DNA from: CAYOHR01 sp964512145 | Lineage (GTDB): Bacteria > Bacteroidota > Bacteroidia > Flavobacteriales_G > JALEGO01 | DNA: 42,711 nucleotides | Assembly: GCA_964512145.1 (NCBI GenBank) | Contig: CAZEIM010000024.1 | Coordinates: forward strand, 1 to 42,711 | Reading direction: 5' to 3' | Part shown: positions 8,229 to 17,673 of the stretch, piece by piece | Numbering within the stretch: the first letter of the stretch is position 1 | How the letters are laid out: each line of letters opens with the position of its first letter | Notes under the pieces: generated by a model | The model's database searches: none | Told to the model about the DNA's origin: nothing | What the model saw: the letters and a program-made list of their open reading frames with translations, nothing else | Made by a program: the position numbers and the translations under genes

Positions 8229-9113
8229 TTAATATTCATTCGGTTCAATGTGTGTTAATACATGCCCTAGTTGGGGTATTTTGGTTCGAAGAGTTTCTTT
8301 AAGGTTATGTGCTATTTGATGACCCTTTTTTACCGAAATATCGTGCTGTACAATTACATGTAAATCTACATGATACTTGATGCCTACTTTTCGAACAAAA
8401 CATTTTTCGGTATCTATAACTCCTTCAACGGTTTTAGAAACCATCCTAATTTCATGTACTAAATCATCATACACATGTTCATCCAGTAATTCTCCTAAAG
8501 CCGGTCTAAATATTAAATAGCTATTATATAGTATAAATCCTGAAGCCAATAATGCTGCCCAGTCATCAGCGCTTTCAAAACCAGGGCCAAGTATTACCGC
8601 AATAGAAATCCCTATAAATGCAGTAAATGAGGTTATAGCATCACTTCGATGGTGCCATGCTTCTGCCTTTAAGGCAGTACTTTGTGTTTCTTTGCTTTTT
8701 TTAGCAATTATTCGGTAAGATAATTCTTTCCAAACAATAATAGCCCCCAATATGTATAAAGTCCATGTTTTTGGAACCTCATGGCTCGTTTGAATATTTA
8801 TTATGCTTTTATATGCTATTACAGTAGCTGAAATGATTAATAAACCAACTACAAAAAAGGTAATTAGTGGCTCAATACGCCCATGACCATAAGGGTGATT
8901 TTTATCGGCCGGTTTGGCTGAATATTGTAGGCCTAATAACACCAAAAAGGACGAAAAAATATCGGTAGCAGACTCTATGGCATCGGCAATTAAGGCATAT
9001 GAATTTCCAAGTATTCCGGAAACTGCTTTTATGATTGCCAAAACCATATTTCCTGCTATACTAAAATAGGTTGTGCGTATAGCCTTTTTTTCATCGGATA
9101 TGGCTTGATTCAT
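8229..9113 (-). CDS. Cation diffusion facilitator (CDF) metal transporter
   Basis: The protein has 294 residues and six predicted membrane helices followed by a cytoplasmic ferredoxin-like C-terminal domain (VEGVIDTEKCFVRKVG onward). CDF proteins export Zn2+, Fe2+, Mn2+ or Co2+ in exchange for protons. By alignment to E. coli YiiP from memory, the metal site is E47 and D51 in helix 2 and H154 and D158 in helix 5, followed by the family motif NHPYGHGR (72-79). The first ligand is Glu where YiiP has Asp. I use the ATG at 9113; a TTG 66 bp upstream would overlap the preceding gene and add a tail not seen in the family. It is last in a five-gene run. Metal specificity cannot be read. Confidence 0.88.
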   Translation of the reverse strand: MNQAISDEKKAIRTTYFSIAGNMVLAIIKAVSGILGNSYALIADAIESATDIFSSFLVLLGLQYSAKPADKNHPYGHGRIEPLITFFVVGLLIISATVIAYKSIINIQTSHEVPKTWTLYILGAIIVWKELSYRIIAKKSKETQSTALKAEAWHHRSDAITSFTAFIGISIAVILGPGFESADDWAALLASGFILYNSYLIFRPALGELLDEHVYDDLVHEIRMVSKTVEGVIDTEKCFVRKVGIKYHVDLHVIVQHDISVKKGHQIAHNLKETLRTKIPQLGHVLTHIEPNEY

Positions 9114-9157
9114 ATTAAGCAAAATTATAACTAAAAAAGATATAACGTTATTTAATT

Positions 9158-10378
9158 CTATTGAAAGCGCAGAAGACAAGAGTCTCCATAGCTTAAAAAT
9201 CGAAAATTATGCTCTAAAGCATACCGATAAATATCTTTCCATTGATCTCCAACCAATGCTGCTATTAACAACAATAAAGTGCTTTTCGGTTGATGAAAAT
9301 TGGTAACCAAAGCATGTGTAGTTTTAATGGAGTACCCGGGAACTATCATAATGCCTGTTGTAAAAGAAATGTTTAATAAACGATTGGTTTCTAGGTAATT
9401 TAAAATATTTTCAAAGCTTTCTTGAACAGGTATATTGGGATAAGGTTGGTAGGGATCCCATTGGTGTACTACTAAATGTTCTATCTGCTGAGTTGTTTCC
9501 ATAGTTTTAAACTTTACGCCTAACCAATACAACGACTCAAAAGCCCTTAAAGTAGTGGTGCCAACGCAAGTAACATAATGATTGTTTTTTAAATACGCTT
9601 GAATAGTTTCTTTTGATATTTCAACGTGTTCGTAATGCATTGGGTGTTCCGAAACAAGTTCTGCTTTTAAAGGCTTAAAGGTGCCTGCCCCAACATGAAG
9701 CGTAATATATTGTAAAGAAATATTTTTTTGCTTTAACGAATCTATTACTTCTGGTGTTACATGTAATGCTGCAGTAGGGGCCGCCACAGAACCTGGTGTT
9801 TTCGCAAAGGTTGTTTGATAGCGAAATTTATCTGTTTCATTACTTTTTCTTTTAATATAAGGGGGTAATGGAATTTGACCAAGCGCATCTAAAATTTCAG
9901 AAAACATTATTTCTTCATCATTCCAAATTATGTTCAATAAAAAATAATCGCGTAGTTTTTGAATATATTTTACTTGAATATCTATGATTTTATTATGTAT
10001 ACTTATTGTTTCAATTAATGTATCCTGATTCCATTTTTTAAAATTTCCCACATATGCGTTTATGGTAATATTTCCTGTTTTTGATAATCCATCTGATATA
10101 GAACATCCATTAGGTTCTAAATAAAATATTTCAATGATGGCTCCGGTTTTATTTTTAAATATTAAGCGGGCAGGAACTACTTTTGTGTTGTTAAATAACA
10201 ACATCGATCCTGAGGGAAGGTATTGGTAAATATTTTTAAATTTCAAACTAACAATGGGCTTATTAGGCTCATAGATTAGAAGTTTTGATTCATCTCTTGG
10301 CTCTACGGGTTGAAACGCAATTTTTTCATCCGGCAAATCGTAGGAATATAAATCGGTTTTTATAACTGGAATTACCAT
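9158..10378 (-). CDS. QueA-like S-adenosylmethionine:tRNA ribosyltransferase-isomerase
   Basis: The protein has 406 residues. QueA makes epoxyqueuosine in the anticodon of tRNAs by moving the ribosyl part of SAM onto the queuine precursor base. Family blocks are clear: DLPDEKIAFQPVEPRDESKLL near the N-terminus, LLFNNTKVVPARL, PLPPYIKR, GSVAAPTAALHVTP (about 195-208), ITLHVGAGTFKPL and TNFHQPKSTLLLLIAAL near the C-terminus. It is about 55 residues longer than typical QueA (about 345-350), with extra sequence around residues 90-160, and some positions differ (LHVTP for LHFTP, VGAGTF for VGLGTF). Bacteroidota often have a longer QueA paralogue of this type; I think this is that one, so I leave the symbol empty. 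It follows the CLC gene after 39 bp. Confidence 0.8.
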   Translation of the reverse strand: MVIPVIKTDLYSYDLPDEKIAFQPVEPRDESKLLIYEPNKPIVSLKFKNIYQYLPSGSMLLFNNTKVVPARLIFKNKTGAIIEIFYLEPNGCSISDGLSKTGNITINAYVGNFKKWNQDTLIETISIHNKIIDIQVKYIQKLRDYFLLNIIWNDEEIMFSEILDALGQIPLPPYIKRKSNETDKFRYQTTFAKTPGSVAAPTAALHVTPEVIDSLKQKNISLQYITLHVGAGTFKPLKAELVSEHPMHYEHVEISKETIQAYLKNNHYVTCVGTTTLRAFESLYWLGVKFKTMETTQQIEHLVVHQWDPYQPYPNIPVQESFENILNYLETNRLLNISFTTGIMIVPGYSIKTTHALVTNFHQPKSTLLLLIAALVGDQWKDIYRYALEHNFRFLSYGDSCLLRFQ

Positions 10379-10417
10379 GCCTCAAAACTACACTTATTGA
10401 ATTAGAAGCACAATATA

Positions 10418-11689
10418 TTATTTAAAAATCGATTTTATACTTCTATACAAAAATTCCTTTGCTGGATGAGGTTTTTGAGTGGTATAAATTCCTTGTAAAC
10501 CTGAAAAAATAAACGCCACAAATGAAGATAAAAAAATTATTCCGATATGATTTACACCAAATAATTCTAACCCCATAATGGCACAAGCAATAGGAGTATT
10601 AGTTGCGCCTGAAAAGACCGAAATAAAACCCAATGCTGCTAACATAGAAACCGGCAGTGGAGCGAATACGGATAATGCACTCCCCAGAGTAGCGCCAATA
10701 TAAAACAATGGGGTTACCTCACCCCCTTTAAATCCAAAAGCAATGGTAAAACACGTAAAAATAATTTTCAAAATAAAATCGTAATAGGCTGCTGGTTCTA
10801 TAAATGATTGCTCAATAATGGGAATTCCTAATCCAATGTATTTGGTGCTATTGAAAGCATAAACGACCAAACTTAGTATAATTCCACCCATTAAAGGTCT
10901 TAATGGTGGCCAAGAAATGCTTTTCACTGCCATTGTTTTAAAAATGTTCAACGTTTTTGAAAAAATCCAGGCTGAAAGACCAAATATTACTCCACAAAAC
11001 ATAACCCAAAATATTTGAACCCCGGTAATTTGAATTTCATAAAAAGGGATATAGTTGGTGTGTTGAGTACCCAAATAAACACAACCATAATGAGCCGTTA
11101 AAGCACTAATAACAGAAGGAATTATATATTGATATTGTTTTTTATGGAATATAAATATTTCTAATGCAAAAACACTTGCTGCCCAAGGAGTGCCAAAAAC
11201 AGATGAAAATCCTGCACTAACGCCTATAATTAAAAGTATTTTTCTGTCGATATTTATAAAGTATAATACTTTTCCTATCCTGTCGGCAATAGCACCCCCC
11301 ATTTGTACTGCAGTTCCCTCTCTCCCTGCGGACCCGCCAAACAAATGGGTTAATATGGTTCCTATGTAAACCAAAGGAGCCATTTTTAAAGGAATCGTTT
11401 TTTGGGGTTGATAATATTCCGCAATTAACAAATTATTGCCGGATTCTACTTCTTTTCCAAAATAGTGATAAAGCAGACCAATGCAAAGTCCGGCTAATGG
11501 TAGCCCAAAAACAATCCAAAAATGCGTTTCCCGATACATGGTCACCCATTCTAGGCTAACTAAAAAAAATGCGGAAGCAACGCCAATTGGTATGCTTATC
11601 ACAAAAGATACCAAAGAGCATTTTATTACATATAGTAGAACCGAATACCCGCTTGAGCTATTGGGTTCTTTATTTTTATAAAGAGCCAT
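10418..11689 (-). CDS. CLC-family anion transporter, probably the fluoride/proton (CLC-F) type
   Basis: The protein has 423 residues with many membrane helices. CLC signature regions are visible: GGSAGREGTAVQMGG (the gating-glutamate loop, Glu in GREGT), GFSSVFGTPWAASVFALE, and GFKGGEVTPLFYIGATLGS. The usual anion-selectivity loop GSGIP is replaced by ESGNNLL before the GREGT loop. From memory, an Asn at this place together with GREGT marks CLC-F, which exports fluoride in exchange for protons, but this needs an alignment. The gene overlaps the end of folC by 14 bp, so it is translated with that operon. There is no room upstream for a fluoride riboswitch. A plain chloride transporter is the alternative. 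Confidence 0.8.
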   Translation of the reverse strand: MALYKNKEPNSSSGYSVLLYVIKCSLVSFVISIPIGVASAFFLVSLEWVTMYRETHFWIVFGLPLAGLCIGLLYHYFGKEVESGNNLLIAEYYQPQKTIPLKMAPLVYIGTILTHLFGGSAGREGTAVQMGGAIADRIGKVLYFINIDRKILLIIGVSAGFSSVFGTPWAASVFALEIFIFHKKQYQYIIPSVISALTAHYGCVYLGTQHTNYIPFYEIQITGVQIFWVMFCGVIFGLSAWIFSKTLNIFKTMAVKSISWPPLRPLMGGIILSLVVYAFNSTKYIGLGIPIIEQSFIEPAAYYDFILKIIFTCFTIAFGFKGGEVTPLFYIGATLGSALSVFAPLPVSMLAALGFISVFSGATNTPIACAIMGLELFGVNHIGIIFLSSFVAFIFSGLQGIYTTQKPHPAKEFLYRSIKSIFK

Positions 11690-12929
11690 ACTTTTTTTGT
11701 TTCCAGTACTTTAAAAAATCTGCTACTATAAAAGTACTGCCTCCTACAAAAATTAAGTCTTCCGCTGATGCTAGTTGAAGAGCCTTTTCGATGGCTAATC
11801 CCATGTTTTCATACACATCTCCTGTTAACTCATGCTTTTTCGCATCTTGCATCAGTTCATGTGCGTTTTTACCCCTGAAAATTTCGGGTGTACAAAATAG
11901 ATAATAAGCTTTGGTCGGTAAACTTGATAGCATATTATTAATATCTTTATCTTTAACAGCCCCAAAAATTATGAATAACTTTTGATGATGCGTACTCATT
12001 ATTCCTTGTACAACTTGTTTTATTCCTGATTCGTTATGTCCTGTGTCGCAAATAATTAAGGGTTTTTCCTGTATAGTTTGCCATCTGCCCATTAATCCGG
12101 TGTTTTTTACTACATTTTTAAGTCCCTTTTTAATAACCTGAGCCGAAATATTATATCCCATGTTATTTAAAACCTGTAATGCAACACACACAGTGTGTAT
12201 ATTTTTTTGTTGATAAATGCCTGTTAAATCACTGCTATATTTTTCCTTACACAATATTTCTTCGGCAAAATACAAAGGCGCTTGTTTCTCTTTTGCTTTA
12301 TCTACAAATACTTTTTCGGTTTCTGATATTTTTTCTCCTACTATAACCGGTTTGTGTTGTTTTATAATTCCTGCCTTTTCCCAGGCAATTTTTTCTAATG
12401 TATTTCCTAAAATATCCATATGATCATACGAAATATTTGTAATTATGGATATTTCGGGCAATATAATATTAGTAGAATCTAATCTGCCCCCTAAACCTGT
12501 TTCAATAATGTTTATATCGGAATTTTTTTCCTTAAAATATAGCATTGCCATGGCAACAGTTACCTCAAAAAAAGAGGGTTCCAGTTGCTCAATATATTTT
12601 TTATGGTGTTGAACAAAATCCGTTACGTATTTTTTGGAAATCATACGCCCATTTATTTTTATTCGCTCTCTAAAGTCGAGTAAATGAGGCGATGTATACA
12701 ATCCTGTTTTAAATCCCGCTTCTTTAAATACAGAGGCTAACATATGAGAAACCGAGCCCTTTCCGTTGGTTCCAGCTATATGTATGGTTTTTAAATTATT
12801 TTGAGGGTTTTGTAGTTCAAATAAAAATTTTTCAATCCGCTCTAAACCAGGCTTGTACGCTGATTTGCCTACTTTCTGAAACACAGGCAATTTATGGTAT
12901 AAATACTCTAATGTTTGCTCGTAATTCAT
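11676..12929 (-). CDS. folC: Folylpolyglutamate synthase / dihydrofolate synthase
   Basis: The protein has 417 residues, the usual length for FolC. It adds glutamate to dihydropteroate and to folates in the cytoplasm using ATP. The Mur-ligase P-loop GTNGKGSVS is at 53-61, followed by SPHLLDFRERIKING (the folate-loop region), FFEVTVAMAMLYF, and ETGLGGRLDSTN (a second family signature). The C-terminal domain begins near GRWQ and includes ICDTGHNESG and FGAVKDKD. The start ATG is 7 bp after the stop of the PorE-like gene, and its end overlaps the CLC gene. Another folate gene, folK, lies at 36507-36974, not in the same operon. Confidence 0.95.
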   Translation of the reverse strand: MNYEQTLEYLYHKLPVFQKVGKSAYKPGLERIEKFLFELQNPQNNLKTIHIAGTNGKGSVSHMLASVFKEAGFKTGLYTSPHLLDFRERIKINGRMISKKYVTDFVQHHKKYIEQLEPSFFEVTVAMAMLYFKEKNSDINIIETGLGGRLDSTNIILPEISIITNISYDHMDILGNTLEKIAWEKAGIIKQHKPVIVGEKISETEKVFVDKAKEKQAPLYFAEEILCKEKYSSDLTGIYQQKNIHTVCVALQVLNNMGYNISAQVIKKGLKNVVKNTGLMGRWQTIQEKPLIICDTGHNESGIKQVVQGIMSTHHQKLFIIFGAVKDKDINNMLSSLPTKAYYLFCTPEIFRGKNAHELMQDAKKHELTGDVYENMGLAIEKALQLASAEDLIFVGGSTFIVADFLKYWKQKKYGSL

Positions 12930-12936
12930 TTTTATA

Positions 12937-15900
12937 TTATTTAACTATAAAAAGCTCACTTCTACGGTTTTTATCTCTACCGGAGCTAAAATCATCTCCA
13001 TTAGGCATTACGTTGGCAAATGTAGGCTTATATTCGCCATAAGCTTCTGTTAATATTCTGTCTGATGAAATTCCTTCTTTTTCTAAGTATGTTTTAATAT
13101 ATTGAGCACGATATTGTGATAAAATTAGATTATACTTTTCGTTTCCTTTTTGGTCGGTATGAGAAATAATTTTTAGCTTTTGATTTGTATGTTGTATCAG
13201 GTAATTTTTTAGTTCTTGTAATAAATCAATATCGGTGGTTTTAAATTCAGATTTATTAAAGTCGTAAAATATGGTTCCAAAGTATCTAAGTTTAGTAGAT
13301 GTTTCGTCTTCAAAATCTGCTTCTAAATCCGCCTGTGGATTGTCTGTTTGAATTCCCGACAACCAATCCGGCATATTTTCTAAAGGACTTAAGTGAATAT
13401 ATTTTGAGGGGTCTAATTGAATATATTTTCCTGTCTCACTTAACTCCACAAAAATTAGTTTAACATCTTCATTGTATTTTACATGTAATTTATAGCTACC
13501 GTCTAATGGTAGTTTATTAAATAAAAAGTTTCCAAAACGATCTGTATAAGCACTATCCACAAGCTGTCCTGCATCATTTATAACATAAATCTTTAGTGCC
13601 TCCGGTAAATCTCCGGGTAAGCGTTCAAAAACTCTACCGCTAAAAGATTTATATTTTTTAGTACTAAAATCAAAACCGTGAGACAAAGGATCTGGTTTAA
13701 TACTTTTAAAAGTTCCATCTTCTACCATCATCATTTGTACAAAAACATCTTCGTTAGCCAATTTTACTAAATAATTTTTATTTTTTGGAAGTTTTGAAAA
13801 CTCGAAGTTTCCAAAACGATCTAAATGTGTACTGTCTATAATAGCTCCGGAATCGTCTAATAAATATACCTTTAAAGCTGTAGAAATATCTCCGGGTAGT
13901 TTTTTAAATAATTTACCAAATAATTGTTGATCAGAAAGCGTTATATCAGGCATTAGGTCATACTCGTAATAATTTAATGGATAAAACGCGAATGTAGAAT
14001 GATTGTTTTTGGCCAATTTAAAGCATTTTTGGCCTTCTGAATTTAAAACATATAGATTATTAAATCCAAATAATATTGCAGAGTCATTAGTTACTAATGT
14101 TAGCATATAGTTTTTATATGGTGATATTGAGTCGATAGAAATTATTTGTTCATTACTCGGTTTATAAATTCTTTCTTTTTGGGTTTCGGGATCAGTTAAA
14201 ATAAAATAATATGGATTAGTATGTTTTGACTTGTTTTCGAACCATAGTTTTACCGTTGTCAGCTCCGATAATAAATCTAATGGTAGTGCTGTGTGCTTAT
14301 TTAATGTATTATACACAAACACCCCTTGTTCATTTTTTCGAACATATGTTTTATTACCGGCCTCATCTAATACAACCAACGTAATATGCTCATCTTGGTT
14401 GTTCAATTTTATTATATAATTTTTATCACCCGGTAGTGTTTTAAAGTGATAGTTCCCAAAAGCATCGATGGTTGTTGTTTCAATAATATTTCCCTGATCG
14501 TCTAACAATAACACCTCTAATTTTTCAGAAATATCTCCCGGTAATTTATAAAAAGCCTTTCCGTATAATCCTGGTAATGTATTATTTTCGGATAATACGG
14601 GCAACATTTCATATTCATCAACAGACAATGTAAAAAAGCTAAATACGCTTTTAGTTTCTTTATTCAATACTTGTATTTTTTGTTTTTTTGAGTTGGTTAT
14701 AATCACTTCAGAAAGCGGAATAAACGAGTTACTTCCTTCCACTTTTAAACGATAGTTTTTATATGGCGAAAGATTATTTAATTCAAAATATCCATCGTTC
14801 GAAGAAAACTGAATGCTTGTTTCAACATTATTTTCATCTAATAAATATAATTGTGTGTTTTCAATACTCAAATTTGGTATTTGAAGATACCCTGAAATAC
14901 TTGTTGTAAAATTTTGTAAAATATCACTTCCTTCTAATAAAGTTATATTTGCCATGTCTTTAGCTAATATTTCGTAGTTAAATCCTGTTTTTTGATTACC
15001 GGTAATTTTGGCAATAGGCTCAAAAAATTCGTTTAATATTTCAATTTTACTATTATCTGTTTGATTTTTTATTCGGAGTGTATATTTTTTATCAGGAGGT
15101 AAATAATCAAATGAAAAATTTCCTGAAGCATCCGTAGTAGCTATAGATAAAATATTTCCATCGTCATCTAAGGCTAATATTTCAAGACCAGGAGGTAAAT
15201 CTCCAGGTAGTATTTCAAAGGCTCTTCCAAATAATTTAGGAATGTTTAAAGTAACATCTTCAACAGCCAGTAATGGCAAGTCTGTTTCATGAAAAATCGG
15301 AAGGGTTTCGAAGACAAAATATCCTTGTTGATTGGGTGTTAAGGTAAGCATTACCTTGTTTTCGTTATTGGTAATATATATTTTAGAAGAAGCATTGATG
15401 GCATTCACGTTCTCGGGCACTATATAATACTTTTTTTCAGGCTCGAGTTCTTTAAATGTAAAATTTCCTTTTTCATCGGTTACAGTAAACGCTATTACTT
15501 CATTTTCTTCGTTTAGTAACTGTAGTTTTTGTTGAGAAGCATATGTAAGTTCATCATACATAAAATACCCGGTAATTTGAATTTTTTGGGTATGTATTTC
15601 TGTTAATTTAAAATAATAAATATCATCGGCTCCTTGTCCTCCTTTTCGGTTGCTTGAAAAATATCCTTGAGTACTATCGATAAAGCAAATACCAAAATCG
15701 TCAAAACTCGAGTTTATAGGTTTTTTTACATTTTGAGGTTTTGTCCATTGATCTTTCCATTGTTTTGAAAAAAAAACATCCATTCCTCCCAAGCCATTGT
15801 GCCCTGTTGAAGAAAAATACAATGTGTTTTCGTGTGTTAAATTTGGAAACATTTCATCGCCCGGAGTATTTATAATTTCACCCATATTTTGAGGGGAACT

Positions 15901-16851
15901 CCATCCTGCAGAATGTTTATAGCAAATATACAGATCTTTCCCCCCGTAGCCTCCCGGCATATCGGAAGTGAAAATTAAAGTGTTTCCATCTTTGCTTAAA
16001 GCAGGGTGCGCAAGCGCATATTCTTCGCTATTATACATAAATGGTATAGCGTTTTGCCATTTGTCGTTTTTTTGATATATACCAAATAATTGTGGTTTAT
16101 TTTCAAATTGGGCTCCTTTTTTTAAGTTTTGCACACGATTAAAATATGCAAGCGTTTGAGCACTGTCAAAAACAATGGGGCCATTATGGTACTCATCATT
16201 AATAGCTGGATCCATCATTTTGGGTTTTGAAAAGTGTAGGGAATCGCTTAAAAATTCAGTATAAAAAACAGACAAATAAGGGGTGTTGGTCCAGCCAAAA
16301 GTTGTTTCATCTACCAAGTCTTTTTTTTGATCGGAAACAAATACAATCCCTTGCCGATAAGGGGTTGGGGCAAACTCTGAATACTGGGTATTAATACCTT
16401 TAACAGGTTTAACTTCTGCTTTTGGCGGCTCATTGTTCCATTGATTAATTTCGTTGTAATGCACCTCAAATTTATTGCTATGTTCCTTTGTTCCTAAAGA
16501 ATACACTAAAACAACATCTTTTGCTTTTTTATATTTACTGTTGTTTTTTAATACTTCAGAGTACCTCAATGCAATTTCTGTTTCTACAGGTGGTTTTGAT
16601 ATAAGAATTTCATAATATTTTTCAGCTTCTTGGTAATTTTTAGTTTGGTAATAACAATCTGCCAACTTAATAATTACTTCTGTAGACGTATTTTTTTGTA
16701 AATACTTAATGTATAATGGTATTGCTTTTGAATATTCTTTTAAGCCATAGTACTTATCAGCTTTATTTGTTTGAGCAAATAAAAAATTACCCGTACAAAA
16801 TAACAATATAAAAAAGATGGTTTTGTTGCCTTTAATAGAAAACACGTTCAA
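12937..16851 (-). CDS. PorE-like OmpA-family protein with TPR, PD40 and CarboxypepD-like repeats
   Basis: The protein has 1304 residues with a signal peptide ending near LFAQ (about 27). Domains in order are TPR-like helices (28-110); PD40/WD40-like propeller blades (about 150-420, e.g. LIFTSDMPGGYGGKDLYI and GYFSSNRKGGQGADDIYYF); a long run of carboxypeptidase-regulatory-like modules (about 430-1170); and a C-terminal OmpA peptidoglycan-binding domain (about 1185-1304, with HTDQKG, LSQYRAQYIKTYL and NRRSEL). This is the architecture of PorE, a T9SS periplasmic factor, and of many relatives. Four modules contain LPGD(L/I) near residues 547, 769, 985 and 1079; at least three more are degenerate. 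The repeat region is much longer than in PorE. The TTG at 16851 gives the signal peptide; a GTG two codons later is an alternative. It heads the run to folC, CLC, QueA-like and CDF. Confidence 0.8.
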   Translation of the reverse strand: MNVFSIKGNKTIFFILLFCTGNFLFAQTNKADKYYGLKEYSKAIPLYIKYLQKNTSTEVIIKLADCYYQTKNYQEAEKYYEILISKPPVETEIALRYSEVLKNNSKYKKAKDVVLVYSLGTKEHSNKFEVHYNEINQWNNEPPKAEVKPVKGINTQYSEFAPTPYRQGIVFVSDQKKDLVDETTFGWTNTPYLSVFYTEFLSDSLHFSKPKMMDPAINDEYHNGPIVFDSAQTLAYFNRVQNLKKGAQFENKPQLFGIYQKNDKWQNAIPFMYNSEEYALAHPALSKDGNTLIFTSDMPGGYGGKDLYICYKHSAGWSSPQNMGEIINTPGDEMFPNLTHENTLYFSSTGHNGLGGMDVFFSKQWKDQWTKPQNVKKPINSSFDDFGICFIDSTQGYFSSNRKGGQGADDIYYFKLTEIHTQKIQITGYFMYDELTYASQQKLQLLNEENEVIAFTVTDEKGNFTFKELEPEKKYYIVPENVNAINASSKIYITNNENKVMLTLTPNQQGYFVFETLPIFHETDLPLLAVEDVTLNIPKLFGRAFEILPGDLPPGLEILALDDDGNILSIATTDASGNFSFDYLPPDKKYTLRIKNQTDNSKIEILNEFFEPIAKITGNQKTGFNYEILAKDMANITLLEGSDILQNFTTSISGYLQIPNLSIENTQLYLLDENNVETSIQFSSNDGYFELNNLSPYKNYRLKVEGSNSFIPLSEVIITNSKKQKIQVLNKETKSVFSFFTLSVDEYEMLPVLSENNTLPGLYGKAFYKLPGDISEKLEVLLLDDQGNIIETTTIDAFGNYHFKTLPGDKNYIIKLNNQDEHITLVVLDEAGNKTYVRKNEQGVFVYNTLNKHTALPLDLLSELTTVKLWFENKSKHTNPYYFILTDPETQKERIYKPSNEQIISIDSISPYKNYMLTLVTNDSAILFGFNNLYVLNSEGQKCFKLAKNNHSTFAFYPLNYYEYDLMPDITLSDQQLFGKLFKKLPGDISTALKVYLLDDSGAIIDSTHLDRFGNFEFSKLPKNKNYLVKLANEDVFVQMMMVEDGTFKSIKPDPLSHGFDFSTKKYKSFSGRVFERLPGDLPEALKIYVINDAGQLVDSAYTDRFGNFLFNKLPLDGSYKLHVKYNEDVKLIFVELSETGKYIQLDPSKYIHLSPLENMPDWLSGIQTDNPQADLEADFEDETSTKLRYFGTIFYDFNKSEFKTTDIDLLQELKNYLIQHTNQKLKIISHTDQKGNEKYNLILSQYRAQYIKTYLEKEGISSDRILTEAYGEYKPTFANVMPNGDDFSSGRDKNRRSELFIVK

Positions 16852-16910
16852 AACTAAATTTTTCTTTTAAATACAGGTATGTAAAGATGAAAAAATATGT
16901 ATAAAACTTG

Positions 16911-16941
16911 TTGTATGTGCTATTAAAGGAATATATATTTG
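16911..16941 (+). promoter_or_regulatory. Promoter TTG-N20-TATATTTG
   Basis: A -33 TTG (16911-16913), 20-nt spacer and -7 TATATTTG (16934-16941), with the same geometry as the promoter at 4866-4896. It would give a leader of about 45 nt for the DUF2461 gene at 16993. Confidence 0.6.
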
Positions 16942-16992
16942 AATGTATTTAAAATTTAACGTCATCTAATTAATCTTATTTAATAAGCTGTC

Positions 16993-17661
16993 ATGAAAAT
17001 ATCAGATAAAACCATCCCATTTTTAACTGGATTACAAAAAAATAATAATAAAGAGTGGTTTTTATCTAATAAACATACCTACGATGAAATAAGAACTGCA
17101 TTTGAAGAATTTGTACAACAACTCATTTATGGGATACAAAAATTTGATTCCAATATCTCTGGAATAGAAGCCAAAAAATGTGTTTTTAGAATATATCGAG
17201 ACACTCGATTCTCAAAGGATAAAACTCCTTATAAAACGAACATAGGGGCTTATATTTCTGCCGGAGGAAAAAATATTGAAACAGCTGGATATTACATCCA
17301 TATACAGCCCCATGAGTGTTTTTTAGCAGGTGGAGCATATATGCCGCAGTCTAATTGGCTAAAAGCAATACGACAAGAAATAAGCTACGAAGGTGCTGAA
17401 TTTGAGAATATTGTAAACAACAGCTCATTTAAAAAACACTTTACTAAATTAGATGGTGATAAATTAAAAAAATTACCACAAGGATATTCAGAAAACAACC
17501 CATACATTGAATGGATAAAGTATAAAAGTTTCATTGCCATGCATTCGTTTTCAGATAAAATAATTCATTCTGATAGTTTTTTAGAATACTGCCTAGAAAA
17601 ATTTTATGCTATGTTTCCGTTGAACACTTTTTTAAATCGAGCAATCCCTACCCATTCATAA
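16993..17661 (+). CDS. DUF2461 (TIGR02453) family protein
   Basis: The protein has 222 residues, starts at ATG and has no signal peptide. The family's hallmark block, FRIYRDTRFSKDKTPYKTN, is at about residues 67-85, followed by GGKNIETAGYYIHIQP and the FLAGGAYMP stretch. Members of this family are widespread in bacteria and also occur in fungi; the molecular function is not established. It is a single gene, divergent from the PorE-like gene and ending 12 bp from the convergent phosphoesterase gene. Confidence 0.88.
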   Translation: MKISDKTIPFLTGLQKNNNKEWFLSNKHTYDEIRTAFEEFVQQLIYGIQKFDSNISGIEAKKCVFRIYRDTRFSKDKTPYKTNIGAYISAGGKNIETAGYYIHIQPHECFLAGGAYMPQSNWLKAIRQEISYEGAEFENIVNNSSFKKHFTKLDGDKLKKLPQGYSENNPYIEWIKYKSFIAMHSFSDKIIHSDSFLEYCLEKFYAMFPLNTFLNRAIPTHS

Positions 17662-17673
17662 GTTTTATTAAAA

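Noticed and set aside
9114..9179. Upstream TTG start for the CDF transporter
   Set aside because: It lies inside the end of the QueA-like gene and adds 22 residues before the conserved family start; ATG 9113 fits better.
11481..11778. Plus-strand open frames opposite the CLC and folC genes
   Set aside because: They overlap well-supported minus-strand genes and show no domain, promoter or conserved start.
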